Shown: positions 8,066 through 17,437 of the stretch, one piece after another
Position numbering within the stretch: the stretch's first letter is position 1
How the letters are laid out: the number at the start of each line of letters is the position of its first letter
DNA from: Pirellulimonas nuda
GTDB taxonomy: Bacteria > Planctomycetota > Planctomycetia > Pirellulales > Lacipirellulaceae
Assembly: GCF_007750855.1 (NCBI RefSeq)
Contig: NZ_CP036291.1
Location: 1,364,001-1,428,000, forward strand
Reading direction: 5' to 3'
Length of the DNA: 64,000 nt
Program-made: the position numbers and the translations under genes
Notes under the pieces: generated by a model
The model's input: only the letters and a program-made list of their open reading frames with translations
What the model was told of the DNA's origin: nothing
The model's database searches: none

Positions 8066-9610
8066 ATGATCTTCTGGGCGGTAACGGCGTTCGTTTTGTT
8101 TTTGGTGATCGTCGCGCTCTACGACATCACCCAAAAGAAGCACACGATCCTGCGTAACTTCCCCATCGTGGGGCACTTCCGTTACTGGCTGGAGACCATC
8201 GGGCCGGAGCTGCGGCAGTACATCGTGGCCAGCAACGACGAGGAGCGCCCCTTCTCACGCGACCAGCGGAGCTGGGTCTACGCCTCGGCAAAGCACCAGA
8301 ACAACTACTTCGGGTTCGGCACCGACAACGACCTAGAGCTGACCCCCAGCTACGTCGTGATCAAGCACAGCGCGTTCCCCGTGCTGAGCCCGCCGCCGGG
8401 CGATCCGGCGTACGACCACAAGCACGTGGTTCCCTGCGCCAAAGTGCTTGGCGCCCGCCGCGGGCGGGCCAAGGCGTTCCGACCCCACTCGGTGCTGAAC
8501 ATCTCGGCGATGAGTTACGGGTCGCTCAGCGCCGCGGCGATCGAGGCCCTCAATCGTGGGTCGCACCTGGCGGGCTGCTTGCAGAACACGGGGGAGGGGG
8601 GCGTCTCCGATCATCACCTGCAGGGGGGCGACCTGGTTTGGCAGATCGGCACCGCCTACTTCGGCTGCCGCGAGCCTGACGGCGGGTTCTCGATGGACCG
8701 ATTGGCCGAAACCGTCGAGCGCTGCCCCTCGATCCGGGCCATCGAGGTCAAGCTCAGCCAGGGCGCCAAACCGGGGCACGGCGGCGTGCTGCCCAAGGCG
8801 AAGATCACCCCCGAGATCGCCCGCATCCGCGGCATCCGCACCGACCGAGACTGCGTCAGCCCGGCGGGGCACACCGCCTTCGGCAGCGCCGATGGGCTGC
8901 TCGATTTCGTCGAAGCGATCGCGGAGCGGACCGGGCTGCCCGTGGGGATTAAGAGCGCGGTCGGGGAGCAGCGGTTTTGGGTAGAGCTGTGCGACCTGAT
9001 GGAGGACGGCGCCCGCGGCGTCGACTTCATCACCATTGACGGCGGCGAAGGGGGCACGGGCGCCGCGCCGCTGGTGTTCGCCGACCACGTGTCGCTCCCC
9101 TTTAAGCAGGGCTTCGCCCGCGTCTACCGGGTGCTGGCCGAGCGCGGCGTGCACGACCGGGTTGTGCTGATCGGCTCCGGCAAGCTGGGGCTGCCGGAAA
9201 CCGCGATGGTGGCCTTCGCCCTGGGGTGCGACATGGTGAACCTGGCGCGGGAGGCGATGCTCTCGATCGGCTGCATCCAGGCGCAGCGGTGCCACACCAA
9301 CCACTGCCCGACCGGCGTCGCCACGCAGAACCGCTGGCTGATGCGCGGCCTCGACCCCCATCTCAAGGGCGTTCGCGCCGCGAACTACATCGTCCACCTC
9401 CGCAAAGAAGTGCTCGAGCTGTGCCACGCCTGCGGCGTGTCACACCCGGCCCTCGTCACCCCTGAGCACATCGACATCATCGACGACCACTTCGGTCACC
9501 GCACCCTGAGCGAGGTTTTCGGCTACCCGCCGGGGTACGGGGTCCCCTCCGGAGACGACCGGCAGCGCATTGTGGAGTTGATGGCGAAAGACCACACGGC
9601 GGCCGACTGA
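8066..9610 (+). CDS. FMN-binding glutamate synthase family protein, membrane-anchored
   Basis: A 514-residue relative of the GltB synthase domain. One N-terminal membrane segment (WAVTAFVLFLVIVALYDI) precedes a TIM barrel with the family motifs SAMSYGSLS, NTGEGGVS, VKLSQGAKPGHGG, PAGHTAFG and ITIDGGEGGTGAAP. A CX5CX4C cluster motif (CIQAQRCHTNHCPTG) fits the 3Fe-4S site. There is no glutamine amidotransferase domain, so these stand-alone proteins are usually left as FMN/Fe-S oxidoreductases of unknown substrate. The start is ambiguous: ATG 8066 or TTG 8033, the latter preceded by a G-run; the membrane segment is included either way. Confidence 0.9.
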   Translation: MIFWAVTAFVLFLVIVALYDITQKKHTILRNFPIVGHFRYWLETIGPELRQYIVASNDEERPFSRDQRSWVYASAKHQNNYFGFGTDNDLELTPSYVVIKHSAFPVLSPPPGDPAYDHKHVVPCAKVLGARRGRAKAFRPHSVLNISAMSYGSLSAAAIEALNRGSHLAGCLQNTGEGGVSDHHLQGGDLVWQIGTAYFGCREPDGGFSMDRLAETVERCPSIRAIEVKLSQGAKPGHGGVLPKAKITPEIARIRGIRTDRDCVSPAGHTAFGSADGLLDFVEAIAERTGLPVGIKSAVGEQRFWVELCDLMEDGARGVDFITIDGGEGGTGAAPLVFADHVSLPFKQGFARVYRVLAERGVHDRVVLIGSGKLGLPETAMVAFALGCDMVNLAREAMLSIGCIQAQRCHTNHCPTGVATQNRWLMRGLDPHLKGVRAANYIVHLRKEVLELCHACGVSHPALVTPEHIDIIDDHFGHRTLSEVFGYPPGYGVPSGDDRQRIVELMAKDHTAAD

Positions 9611-9669
9611 ACCGCGCGGCGGGTCGCCCTGACCCCGGCGGCCAGCAGGTCATCGCGCGGACGCGGGAA

Positions 9670-11163
9670 CTAGCGGGCCGAAAGCACCTCGGGCCGGACC
9701 GTCTCGTTCAAAGCGACCGGCTTCTTGCCGCTCGCCTTGGGCTTTGGTTTGCGGGCTTCCATCGGGTAGAGCGGAGTCGGATTGGCGACCTCTCCGGCGG
9801 GACGGCGTGCGGCGGGAGCGTCGCCCCCCAGCTCGGCCTCCATCTGGTCCGCCAGCCGGCCGAGCTTGGCGACGATCTCTGGGTACTGCTCCGCGAGGTT
9901 CGTCCGCTCGCCGATCTCTTGGTCGAGGTTGTAGAGTCGCCCACCTTCCTTCGCGTCGCGCGAAACGCCTCGCCCCATCGTCTCGCGTTGAGCCGCTACG
10001 GCGAGCTTCCACGGCCCCTGCCGCACGGCCTCGAGCTGGTAGTTGGAGAAGTAGTAGTGGGCTTCGCGAGGCGATTGGGCGCTGTTGCCGAGCAGGACCT
10101 CGGACAGGTCGCGCCCGTCGATCTCCGGCCGGTCGGGTAGCTCCCCCCCCGCTAAGCAGACGAAGGTGGGGAGCAGGTCGATGGTTCCGGACACCGCGTC
10201 GCACACGCTCCCGGGGGCGATCTTGCCGGGCCAGCGGGCGAGGGTCGGCACGCGGACGCCCCCCTCCCAGGTGCTCCCCTTGCCGCCCCGCAGGGGCTCG
10301 GCGCTGCCGCCGTCGGCGCCCTTGATCAGCCACGGGCCGTTGTCGCTGGTGAACAAGACGAGCGTCTTCTCGTCGAGCCCCGCTTCTTCGAGCGTCTCTA
10401 GCACTTGGCCGACGCTCCAATCGACCTCTTCCACCCAGTCGCCGAACCGCCCGTTGTCGCTCTTCCCGCGGAACGCCTCGCCGGGAAAGATGGGCGTGTG
10501 GACCGCGGTGTGCGGGAAGTAGAGGAAGAAGGGGCCGTCCTTGTGTTCCCGGATGAAGCGCGTCGCCTCGTCGGTGTAGCGTTCTACGATGCGGCTCTGC
10601 TGGTCGTCCGTGAGCAGCTCGGCGACCTTGTCGTCACGCAGCAGCGGCACCACCGGCGCGTCGCCCCCCTTCGCGACGCGTTGCATATCGTTGGAATAGG
10701 GGATGCCGAAGTAGTGGTCGAACCCTTGCGCGGTCGGCAAGAACTGCTTCTGGTCTCCGAGGTGCCACTTGCCGATGCAGGCGGTCGCGTACCCCAGCGG
10801 CCCCAGCCGTTCGGCGATCGTGAGCTCGGTCGGATTGAGCCCGGTCGGACCCTGCGGGAACAAGACGCCGGGGATGGAGACCCGCGGCCCGTAGCAACCG
10901 GTTAACAGTTGGGCCCGCGACACAGAGCAGACCGGCGCCCCATAGAAGGAGGTCAGTTTCATCCCTTCACGCCGCATCCGTTCGAGGTGCGGCGTCTTCT
11001 GTTTCGTCGCGCCGAACGGGCCGATGTCGGCGTAGCCGAGGTCGTCGATAAAGATGACGACGATGTTCGGCTTGGATGAGGCCGAGTCTTCCGCGGCGTG
11101 GGCGGCCGTCAAGAAAGGGGTTGTGGCGTAGAACGCGGCGCACAGAAGCAAGCAGCGGATCAT
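9670..11163 (-). CDS. secreted sulfatase with atypical CSVSR active site
   Basis: A 497-residue exported sulfatase. The signal peptide ends near AHAAE (about residue 24). KPNIVVIFIDDLG supplies metal-binding aspartates, GKWHLGD and LFTSDNGPW are further active-site blocks, and RGGKGSTWEGGVRVP is typical of arylsulfatase A-like members. The formylglycine motif is C79-S-V-S-R, with Val where Pro or Ala is the rule; Cys and Arg are kept, so it may still mature. The Lys/Pro-rich C-terminus is odd. ATG 11163 is used because it opens the signal peptide (MIRCLLLCAAF). Substrate unknown. It converges with the glutamate-synthase-like gene. Confidence 0.93.
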   Translation of the reverse strand: MIRCLLLCAAFYATTPFLTAAHAAEDSASSKPNIVVIFIDDLGYADIGPFGATKQKTPHLERMRREGMKLTSFYGAPVCSVSRAQLLTGCYGPRVSIPGVLFPQGPTGLNPTELTIAERLGPLGYATACIGKWHLGDQKQFLPTAQGFDHYFGIPYSNDMQRVAKGGDAPVVPLLRDDKVAELLTDDQQSRIVERYTDEATRFIREHKDGPFFLYFPHTAVHTPIFPGEAFRGKSDNGRFGDWVEEVDWSVGQVLETLEEAGLDEKTLVLFTSDNGPWLIKGADGGSAEPLRGGKGSTWEGGVRVPTLARWPGKIAPGSVCDAVSGTIDLLPTFVCLAGGELPDRPEIDGRDLSEVLLGNSAQSPREAHYYFSNYQLEAVRQGPWKLAVAAQRETMGRGVSRDAKEGGRLYNLDQEIGERTNLAEQYPEIVAKLGRLADQMEAELGGDAPAARRPAGEVANPTPLYPMEARKPKPKASGKKPVALNETVRPEVLSAR

Positions 11164-11176
11164 GGGAGAAGGTCGC

Positions 11177-11704
11177 TCAGTCGAGAGGAGTGGTAGGGGG
11201 TTGTTCGGCGGACGACCGCCCGCCGCTGGGGCGCCCATCGGCGGCGTCCGGCCATTCTATCCTACGAAGCCGATCGGCGAATTGCCTCAGCGTTTCCGCT
11301 GGAGAGTGGTTGAACACCGCGCGGCCATCGGTGGTCCACACGCCGGAGGCGAACTGGAAGATGGCTGTTGCGGACCGCAGGTTGCCGACCGCGGCGACCT
11401 CCTCCATGCCGCCCCCCGGGACCGCCTCGAAAGCAATCTCGGCCTCGACCAGCGCGACGAGCGTCCCCTCTGGGTCGGTCGCGGCTTCGAGATTTGGCCC
11501 CAGGCTCGCGTGTTTCCAGCGGAGCCCGCGTGGTTTGCCCGATTCTTGAGCGGCCGTGCAGAACGCTTCGCCGAGTTGCTCGAGCGACCCGCAAAGCTCC
11601 GCCAGGGCCGCGCTACGGCGGGCCTTGCGGCGGGCAGCGGCGCCAACGGCGCCTGCCCAGACGGCCAAGCCGGCGGCGATTCCGGCGGCGATGAAGTACC
11701 ACAC
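11177..11704 (-). CDS. hypothetical membrane-anchored protein
   Basis: A 175-residue protein that I do not recognise. A single N-terminal membrane segment (YFIAAGIAAGLAVWAGAVGAA) is followed by a basic stretch and a soluble domain of about 110 residues with alternating hydrophobic strands (GTLVALVEAEIAFEAVPG, ATAIFQFASGVWTTDGRA). The start is GTG 11704 with GGGGAA about 8 bases upstream. The stop is 13 bases from the sulfatase start on the same strand, so the two are probably cotranscribed. Prediction rests on codon pattern, membrane segment and spacing. Confidence 0.7.
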   Translation of the reverse strand: MWYFIAAGIAAGLAVWAGAVGAAARRKARRSAALAELCGSLEQLGEAFCTAAQESGKPRGLRWKHASLGPNLEAATDPEGTLVALVEAEIAFEAVPGGGMEEVAAVGNLRSATAIFQFASGVWTTDGRAVFNHSPAETLRQFADRLRRIEWPDAADGRPSGGRSSAEQPPTTPLD

Positions 11705-11764
11705 AGCGGCGTTCCCCAGTCGAGCGATACGCCCGAGTGTAGCCGACGGCGCGCTGGGCCGCGG

Positions 11765-12271
11765 CTAGCGGACCGCGGTCTGGGTCTTCCGCCAAGCCGA
11801 GGGGAGGTTGACCGGATCGGGCCGGAGCTTGTCCGAGGGGGACGCGGGCTCGGCCGCCGGATTGGCCTGAGGGGCCGCCGGGGGACGCGGGACGGCTTCG
11901 CTGGTCGGGGGGGCGTTTCGCGGCGCCGGCGGAGCAGCGTAGGCCGGCTGCGGCGGCGCGGCCAGCACGGAGGGGGCGCCGAAACCGTCGCCAACGTTAG
12001 ACGGCCCCCAGTGCGCGCCGCCGGCCTGCGGGTGGATCGCTACCTCGTACGCGGGCGCTTGGGGTCGGAGCGGCGCGCGGACCCAGGTAATCCCCTGGCC
12101 GACGGATGTCGGCTTCCACGGCCGGACCAGCAGCATGGGGGCGTGATAGCCGGGACCGAACCCCATGCCCAGGCACTGCTGCCCCTGGCTGGGCATGTTG
12201 TAGAAGCCCGACCCGTACGCCGATGCGGCGCACAGGAGGATACCGAGCCATGCGGCGGCCGAGCGGATCAT
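11765..12271 (-). CDS. hypothetical exported Pro/Ala-rich protein
   Basis: A 168-residue protein with a clear signal peptide (MIRSAAAWLGILLCAASAYG). The mature part begins with a Gly/Met-rich segment and becomes strongly Pro/Ala-rich after residue 90, which suggests a disordered periplasmic or surface tail. The frame extends to 12340, but the signal peptide fixes the start at ATG 12271. It lies 60 bases upstream of the preceding hypothetical gene, on the same strand. Function unknown. Confidence 0.7.
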   Translation of the reverse strand: MIRSAAAWLGILLCAASAYGSGFYNMPSQGQQCLGMGFGPGYHAPMLLVRPWKPTSVGQGITWVRAPLRPQAPAYEVAIHPQAGGAHWGPSNVGDGFGAPSVLAAPPQPAYAAPPAPRNAPPTSEAVPRPPAAPQANPAAEPASPSDKLRPDPVNLPSAWRKTQTAVR

Positions 12272-12417
12272 ACGAGGCTTCCCTGCGACAGGCGTTGGGG
12301 CGTCTATCGGGGGCGCCCATGCAAGCACTATCGAACGCACGAGGGGGCCGCTTGCACGGTTTTCACTCGGCTTCGGCCAAGCGGTCCGAAATCACAGGCC
12401 GGCGGCGAAGATTGGAG

Positions 12418-12435
12418 GATCGGCGCCGGCCGATC
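12418..12435. repeat. hairpin in the BON/hypothetical intergenic gap
   Basis: GATCGGC (12418-12424) and GCCGATC (12429-12435) form a 7-bp stem with a GCCG loop. It lies downstream of the BON gene, on whose transcript it could act as a weak 3' end; no T-run follows. The rest of 12272-12543 shows no gene. Confidence 0.35.
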
Positions 12436-12543
12436 GGGTTGTGCGGCCTCAGGCCAACAGACAGAGGGCGGCCCGCGCGAGCTTTCGAGACCCCTACGCC
12501 GGCCGCCCCCTTCCGGGGAGCGAACCGGCCCGGCTCGCAGCGA

Positions 12544-12825
12544 TTAACCGTTGGACGCGGCGATTGCCCCGCGGAGCCAAACCACCTCGATCAGGTTCTC
12601 GATCCGCTGGACTCCGTCGAGGCGGCGGACAATCTCTTGGGCCATCTGCTTCTCGAAGTAGCTCTCAACCCGGCCGTGGAGGCGAACGGCGCCTTCTTCT
12701 GCTTCGATTCGCACCCGCCGGCCCGAGGTGTAGGGGCTGGTAACCAAGGCGTTCTCCACCCGTTCGTGGAGCGTGGTGCGGAGGGCGGCCTTGGGTGCGG
12801 GGGGGGCGAGGGTCGAGGCGGGCAT
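12544..12825 (-). CDS. BON domain protein
   Basis: A 93-residue protein carrying one BON domain (LHERVENALVTSPY, VRLHGRVESYFEKQMAQEI and VQRIENLIEVVW), a small alpha/beta fold linked to phospholipid or polymer binding in envelope proteins. ATG 12825 is chosen because it begins shortly before the domain; the open frame to 12993 adds unrelated residues. No signal peptide is visible from this start. Transcribed divergently from the sulfatase at 13.1 kb. Confidence 0.8.
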   Translation of the reverse strand: MPASTLAPPAPKAALRTTLHERVENALVTSPYTSGRRVRIEAEEGAVRLHGRVESYFEKQMAQEIVRRLDGVQRIENLIEVVWLRGAIAASNG

Positions 12826-13115
12826 GGCGGCGGTGCTCTGTGAGGGGGGCGATGGGCCGTAGGGGGGCGACGCAAAGATAGGTCGCCGATTGGGAATAAG
12901 AGATGAGATCGGCCCCCCGACCCGGACGTGTCCACCCCTGACCGTTAGGAAGTTGGGGTAATTTGCGGCCGCCACGCCGCCTGCGCCGTCCATGCCGGAA
13001 ACGCCGGTTGTCTGTGATATCCCGAAAGCATCAAATCAGACAAGGCGGGTTTCTGCCGGTTTTGGCGGGTTAAGATAGTCACAGAGGCGGAGTAGTTGTT
13101 CCCTTCGAGGTTCCC

Positions 13116-14555
13116 ATGCGATTCATCGTAACATTGGCATTTGGCGCGTGGCTGAGCTCCTGCGTTGACGCCCGGCAGCCGAACGTGGTGTTCTTCTTGG
13201 TAGACGACCTCGGCTACTCCGACCTGGGGTGCTTTGGCAGCTCGTTCTACGAGACCCCCAACCTCGACCGCCTGGCCGAATCCGGCGTCAGGCTCACCAG
13301 CGCGTACGCCGCGTGCCCCGTTTGCAGCCCTACCCGGGCCAGCATCCTCTCCGGCAAGTACCCGCAGCGGGTGGGCATCACGGACTTTATCAACGCGGCG
13401 GGGGGGAATCAGCCCGAGAACTGGGGCCGCAACACGCCGCTGCTGCCGGCGCCGAACCAGGATCAACTGGCGCTGCAAGAGCAGACGCTGGCCGAGGCGT
13501 TCAAGGACGCCGGCTACGCCACATTCTTCGCCGGCAAGTGGCACTTGGGGTCGGACGGTTGGGCGCCCGAAGACCAAGGTTTCGATCGCAACGCGGGGGG
13601 CCTGGAATGGGGCCATCCCAAGGGATACTTCAGCCCCTACCGCAACCCGAAGCTCCCGGACGGCCCGGACGGAGAGCACCTCACGGCGAGGCTGGCCGAG
13701 GAGACGTGCAAGTTCATCCGCGAGTCTGCGGATCAGCCGTTCTTGGCCTACCTGTCGTTCTACACCGTTCACACGCCGCTCCAGTCGCCCAAGGCGCTCG
13801 AGAAGAAGTACCAAGCCAAGAAACGCTCCGAGGCGCCCGAGACCCAGTGGGGCAGGGAGAGCCCCAGGGAGGTGAGGCAGACGCAGAACCACCCGGTGTA
13901 CGCCGGCATGGTGGAGTCGATGGACACGGCGGTCGGGCGGGTGCTTACAACGCTTGAAGAGCTCGGCCTCGCAGACGACACGATCGTGGTCTTCACTTCG
14001 GACAACGGCGGGCTCTCGACCTCCGAGGGGAGCCCCACGTCGAACCTGCCGCTCCGCGGCGGCAAGGGGTGGATGTACGAGGGGGGGATCCGCGAGCCGA
14101 CCATCGTCCGTTGGCCCGGCCACGGCAAGCCGGGCGTCAGCAGCGACGCGCTGGTGCTGAGCACCGACTACTACCCCACGCTGCTCGCGATGGCAGGGGT
14201 TCCACCGCGGCCCCAGCAGCACGTCGATGGCGTCAGCTTTGCGCCGGTGCTGGAGGGGACGGCAGACGCCGCGCGCGAGTCGGCCTGCTGGGACTACCCG
14301 CACTACGGCAACCAAGGCGGCTCGCCCTGCGGCGCCATCCGCCGGGGTGACTGGAAGTTGATCCACTGGTACGGCAGCGACCGTGTAGAGCTGTACAACC
14401 TGGCCGACGACATCGGCGAGCACCACGACCTGGCCGAGAGCAAGCCGGAGCTGCGTGACGAACTGCTCGGACGGCTCAACGCTTGGCGCCGAGAGGTCGG
14501 GGCCAAGGCGCCGACCCCCAACCCGAAGTACAAGCCCGCAGCGAAACAGCGCTGA
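13116..14555 (+). CDS. secreted sulfatase (formylglycine type)
   Basis: A 479-residue exported sulfatase. A short signal peptide (MRFIVTLAFGAWLSSCVDA) is followed by QPNVVFFLVDDLGYSDLG. The canonical C70-S-P-T-R motif is present, as are GKWHLGSDGW, FTSDNGGLS and RGGKGWMYEGGIREP. It probably hydrolyses sulfate esters of marine polysaccharides; the exact substrate cannot be read from the sequence. GAGG lies 6 bases before the ATG. It opens a plus-strand series in which the DUF1549/DUF1553 gene follows after 10 bases and the DUF1501 gene after 4 more. Confidence 0.95.
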   Translation: MRFIVTLAFGAWLSSCVDARQPNVVFFLVDDLGYSDLGCFGSSFYETPNLDRLAESGVRLTSAYAACPVCSPTRASILSGKYPQRVGITDFINAAGGNQPENWGRNTPLLPAPNQDQLALQEQTLAEAFKDAGYATFFAGKWHLGSDGWAPEDQGFDRNAGGLEWGHPKGYFSPYRNPKLPDGPDGEHLTARLAEETCKFIRESADQPFLAYLSFYTVHTPLQSPKALEKKYQAKKRSEAPETQWGRESPREVRQTQNHPVYAGMVESMDTAVGRVLTTLEELGLADDTIVVFTSDNGGLSTSEGSPTSNLPLRGGKGWMYEGGIREPTIVRWPGHGKPGVSSDALVLSTDYYPTLLAMAGVPPRPQQHVDGVSFAPVLEGTADAARESACWDYPHYGNQGGSPCGAIRRGDWKLIHWYGSDRVELYNLADDIGEHHDLAESKPELRDELLGRLNAWRREVGAKAPTPNPKYKPAAKQR

Positions 14556-14565
14556 CCCCCCTCGC

Positions 14566-17433
14566 ATGTTGTTAACGCGCCTACGACAGCCCGTTCTCGT
14601 TGCGGTCGCCGCCCTGCTTTGTCAGGGGGCGCCCCTCAACGCTGCGCCGGCCAGGATCGGCTTCAACGAGTCGATCAGGCCGATCTTCGCCAAGCACTGC
14701 GTCGCCTGCCACGGCGGGGTGAAGCAGGCGGCCGAGCTGTCGTTTATCTACCGCGACAGCGCGCTCCCCTCGCTCGTGCCTGGGCGTCCCGATCGGTCGC
14801 TCCTGCTGGAAAGGGTGACAGAACCGGACGACGACCAGCGGATGCCCCCCAAGGAGCACGGCCCCAGGCTGAGCGCAAAAGACGTTGCGTTGCTGCGGGC
14901 GTGGGTCGAGCAGGGCGCCCAGTGGCAGGAGCCGTGGTCGTTCGTGCCGCCGCGCCGTGGGAAGGCGCCAGAGGTGGCGCAGAGCGACTGGCCGCGGGGC
15001 GAGGTCGACCGACATGTGCTGGCCCGGCTCGAGCAGGAGGGCCTGGCGCCGTCGCCCGAGGCGGACCGCGCCCAGTGGCTGCGGCGGGCGACGTTCGACA
15101 TCACAGGCCTGCCGCCAACCGGGCAAGACCTGGACCGCTTCCTGGCCGACGCACGGCCCGACGCCTACGACCGGGTGGTCGATCGGCTGCTGGCCTCGCC
15201 CGCGTACGGCGAGCGTTGGGCGTCGGTGTGGTTAGACCTGGCCCGCTACGCCGACACGTGCGGCTACGAGAAGGACCCGCACCGAGACATCTGGCCCTTC
15301 CGGGACTGGCTGATCCGCGCGCTCAACGCAGACATGCCGTACGACGAGTTCACGGTGAAGCTGCTGGCGGGCGACCTGCTCCCCGACGCTGCGCAAGACG
15401 ACGTGCTGGCCAGCGCGCTGCACCGCAACACGCAGTCAAACTTTGAGGGGGGCTCAGACGACGAAGAGTTCCGCCTGGTCGCGGTGCTCGATCGGGTGAA
15501 CACCACCTGGCAGGCGTGGCAGGGGACCACGTTCGGCTGCGCTCAGTGCCACGCGCACCCCTACGACCCCATCGAGCACGACGAATACTACCAGTGCGTC
15601 GCGATCTTCAACTCGACACGCGACTCAGACACACGCGGCGACGCCCCGAATCTGAGCTACCCGATCGACCCCGCCGACCGCGCGCAGGCCGAGCGGATCG
15701 ACCGCGAGATCCGGGGGCTGCGCAGGGAGTTGCACGCCCCCGTGGCCCGGCTCGCCGCGCAGCTCGACCAGTGGCGGGAGATCGCCTTCGACTCCGCCAC
15801 GTCCACGGGCAACACCAAGCTGGAAGCGCGTGAGTCCGACGGCCACCACGAGGTATGGGCCGAGGGGACGATCAGCGCGGGGAGCAAGTTTGCGCTCGCC
15901 GGCCCCTCGCCCGTGCCGAGCGTCACGGCGTTGCGGATCGACGCGCTGCCGAAAGACCCGGACGCCGCGATCAAGATCCCCGAGCTGGGCTTTGCCGTCA
16001 CACGCCTCAAGCTGTGGGTCGCCGCGCCGGGCGACCAGCAGCCGCGCGAGGTCTTGTTCCGCACGGTGTTTGCGGACGAGGCCGATCCGCTGTACGACCC
16101 CGTCGACAGCATCAAAGACAACAGCACGGGGTGGTCGGTCGGCACGCGGATGTCGCGCCCGCAGCACGCGGTGTTCGTGCTCGACGAGCCGATCGAGCTG
16201 CCGACCGGGTCGCGGGTGACGCTAGAACTGAAACAGGAGCAGAAGACCGACGGCTCGGCCGCCTTGGTGATCCAGCGGGGGCGGTACGCGTTGTCGGCGG
16301 ACCCACGCTGGACCGAAATGACGCGCGGGGCGCCTTTCCGCGACGCAACAGAGCGGCTCGCGGTGCTTGAATCGGACCGTAAGCAGGTCGACAGCGTCAA
16401 CGTGCCGGTGATGGAGGAAGTCTCTCCGGGCAATGAGCGCCAGACGCAGACATTCGTGCGTGGCTACTGGTTGGAGCGGGGCGATCCGGTCGAGCCGGGG
16501 CTGCCGAAGGCGCTCCCCCCTTTGGCCGACGACGGGCCGGTCGATCGTCTGGCGATGGCCCGCTGGATCGCCTCGCCCCAGAACCCGCTCACCGCCCGGG
16601 TGCAGGTGAACCGTGTCTGGGCGCAGCTCTTCGGGACCGGCATCGTAGAGACGCTGGGCGACTTTGGCACGAGCGGCGAGCCGCCGTCCCACCCGGCGTT
16701 GCTCGATCAACTGGCGGTCCGCTTCCAGACCGACCTGCGTTGGAGCGTCAAGGCGTTGATCCGCGAGCTGACGCTCTCCGCCACGTATCGCCAAGCAAAT
16801 GCTGTTACGCCAGAGCTGCTAGCGCGCGATTGCGACAACCGCCTGCTCGCCCGCGGGCCGCGGGGCAGGCTCAGCGCAGAGATGACGCGCGACCAAGCGC
16901 TGGTGCTCTCGGGCAGGTTCAACGCGGCGCTCTACGGGCCGCCGGTGATGCCCTACCAGCCAGAGGGCGTCTGGCGCAGCATCTACTCCAGCGCTAAGTG
17001 GGAGCAGTCCGCGGGGGACCAGCGGTTCCGCCGCGCGGTATACACGTATTGCAAACGTACTAGCGGCTACCCGGCGCTGCTGGCCTTCGACATGACGGCC
17101 CGCGACCTCTGCACGGCCCAACGCGTCCAGACCAACACCCCGCTGCAAGCGCTGGTGTCGATGAACGACCCCGCGTTTGTCGAGCTGTCCGAGGGGTTGG
17201 CCGAGCGGATGGCCAGCGAGGGGGGCGGGTCGCCCGCACAGCAGGTGCGGTGGGCGTTCCGCCAAGCGACCAGCCGGCGCCCCACGGCGCCGCAGGCCGA
17301 CGAGCTCGACGCCCTGTACGCCGATGCGCTGGCGGCAGCCCCGGCCGAAGGCTCGGCCGAACAGGCGCACGCCTTTGCGCGGGGCGTTGTGGCCGCCACG
17401 CTGCTGAACCTCGACGCGGCCCTGACCAAGTAA
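14566..17433 (+). CDS. DUF1549/DUF1553 protein with N-terminal cytochrome-c-like (PSCyt1) domain
   Basis: A 955-residue exported protein typical of planctomycetes. After a signal peptide, residues about 30-115 form the PSCyt1 domain with CVACH (45-49) and the RMPPK block. DUF1549 follows (WLRRATFDITGLPPT, YGERWASVWLDLARYAD, TFGCAQCHAHPYDPI). DUF1553 is C-terminal (MARWIASPQNPLTARVQVNR, LGDFGTSGEPPSHP, QTNTPLQALVSMNDP). A central beta-rich segment (about 430-590) resembles a carbohydrate-binding insertion. Role unknown; always paired with a DUF1501 partner, as here. It starts 10 bases after the sulfatase stop. Confidence 0.93.
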   Translation: MLLTRLRQPVLVAVAALLCQGAPLNAAPARIGFNESIRPIFAKHCVACHGGVKQAAELSFIYRDSALPSLVPGRPDRSLLLERVTEPDDDQRMPPKEHGPRLSAKDVALLRAWVEQGAQWQEPWSFVPPRRGKAPEVAQSDWPRGEVDRHVLARLEQEGLAPSPEADRAQWLRRATFDITGLPPTGQDLDRFLADARPDAYDRVVDRLLASPAYGERWASVWLDLARYADTCGYEKDPHRDIWPFRDWLIRALNADMPYDEFTVKLLAGDLLPDAAQDDVLASALHRNTQSNFEGGSDDEEFRLVAVLDRVNTTWQAWQGTTFGCAQCHAHPYDPIEHDEYYQCVAIFNSTRDSDTRGDAPNLSYPIDPADRAQAERIDREIRGLRRELHAPVARLAAQLDQWREIAFDSATSTGNTKLEARESDGHHEVWAEGTISAGSKFALAGPSPVPSVTALRIDALPKDPDAAIKIPELGFAVTRLKLWVAAPGDQQPREVLFRTVFADEADPLYDPVDSIKDNSTGWSVGTRMSRPQHAVFVLDEPIELPTGSRVTLELKQEQKTDGSAALVIQRGRYALSADPRWTEMTRGAPFRDATERLAVLESDRKQVDSVNVPVMEEVSPGNERQTQTFVRGYWLERGDPVEPGLPKALPPLADDGPVDRLAMARWIASPQNPLTARVQVNRVWAQLFGTGIVETLGDFGTSGEPPSHPALLDQLAVRFQTDLRWSVKALIRELTLSATYRQANAVTPELLARDCDNRLLARGPRGRLSAEMTRDQALVLSGRFNAALYGPPVMPYQPEGVWRSIYSSAKWEQSAGDQRFRRAVYTYCKRTSGYPALLAFDMTARDLCTAQRVQTNTPLQALVSMNDPAFVELSEGLAERMASEGGGSPAQQVRWAFRQATSRRPTAPQADELDALYADALAAAPAEGSAEQAHAFARGVVAATLLNLDAALTK

Positions 17434-17437
17434 CGCC

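Noticed and set aside
12945-14567. A 540-codon open frame on the minus strand
   Set aside because: It is the complement of the sulfatase gene at 13.1 kb, which has signal peptide, active site and ribosome binding site.
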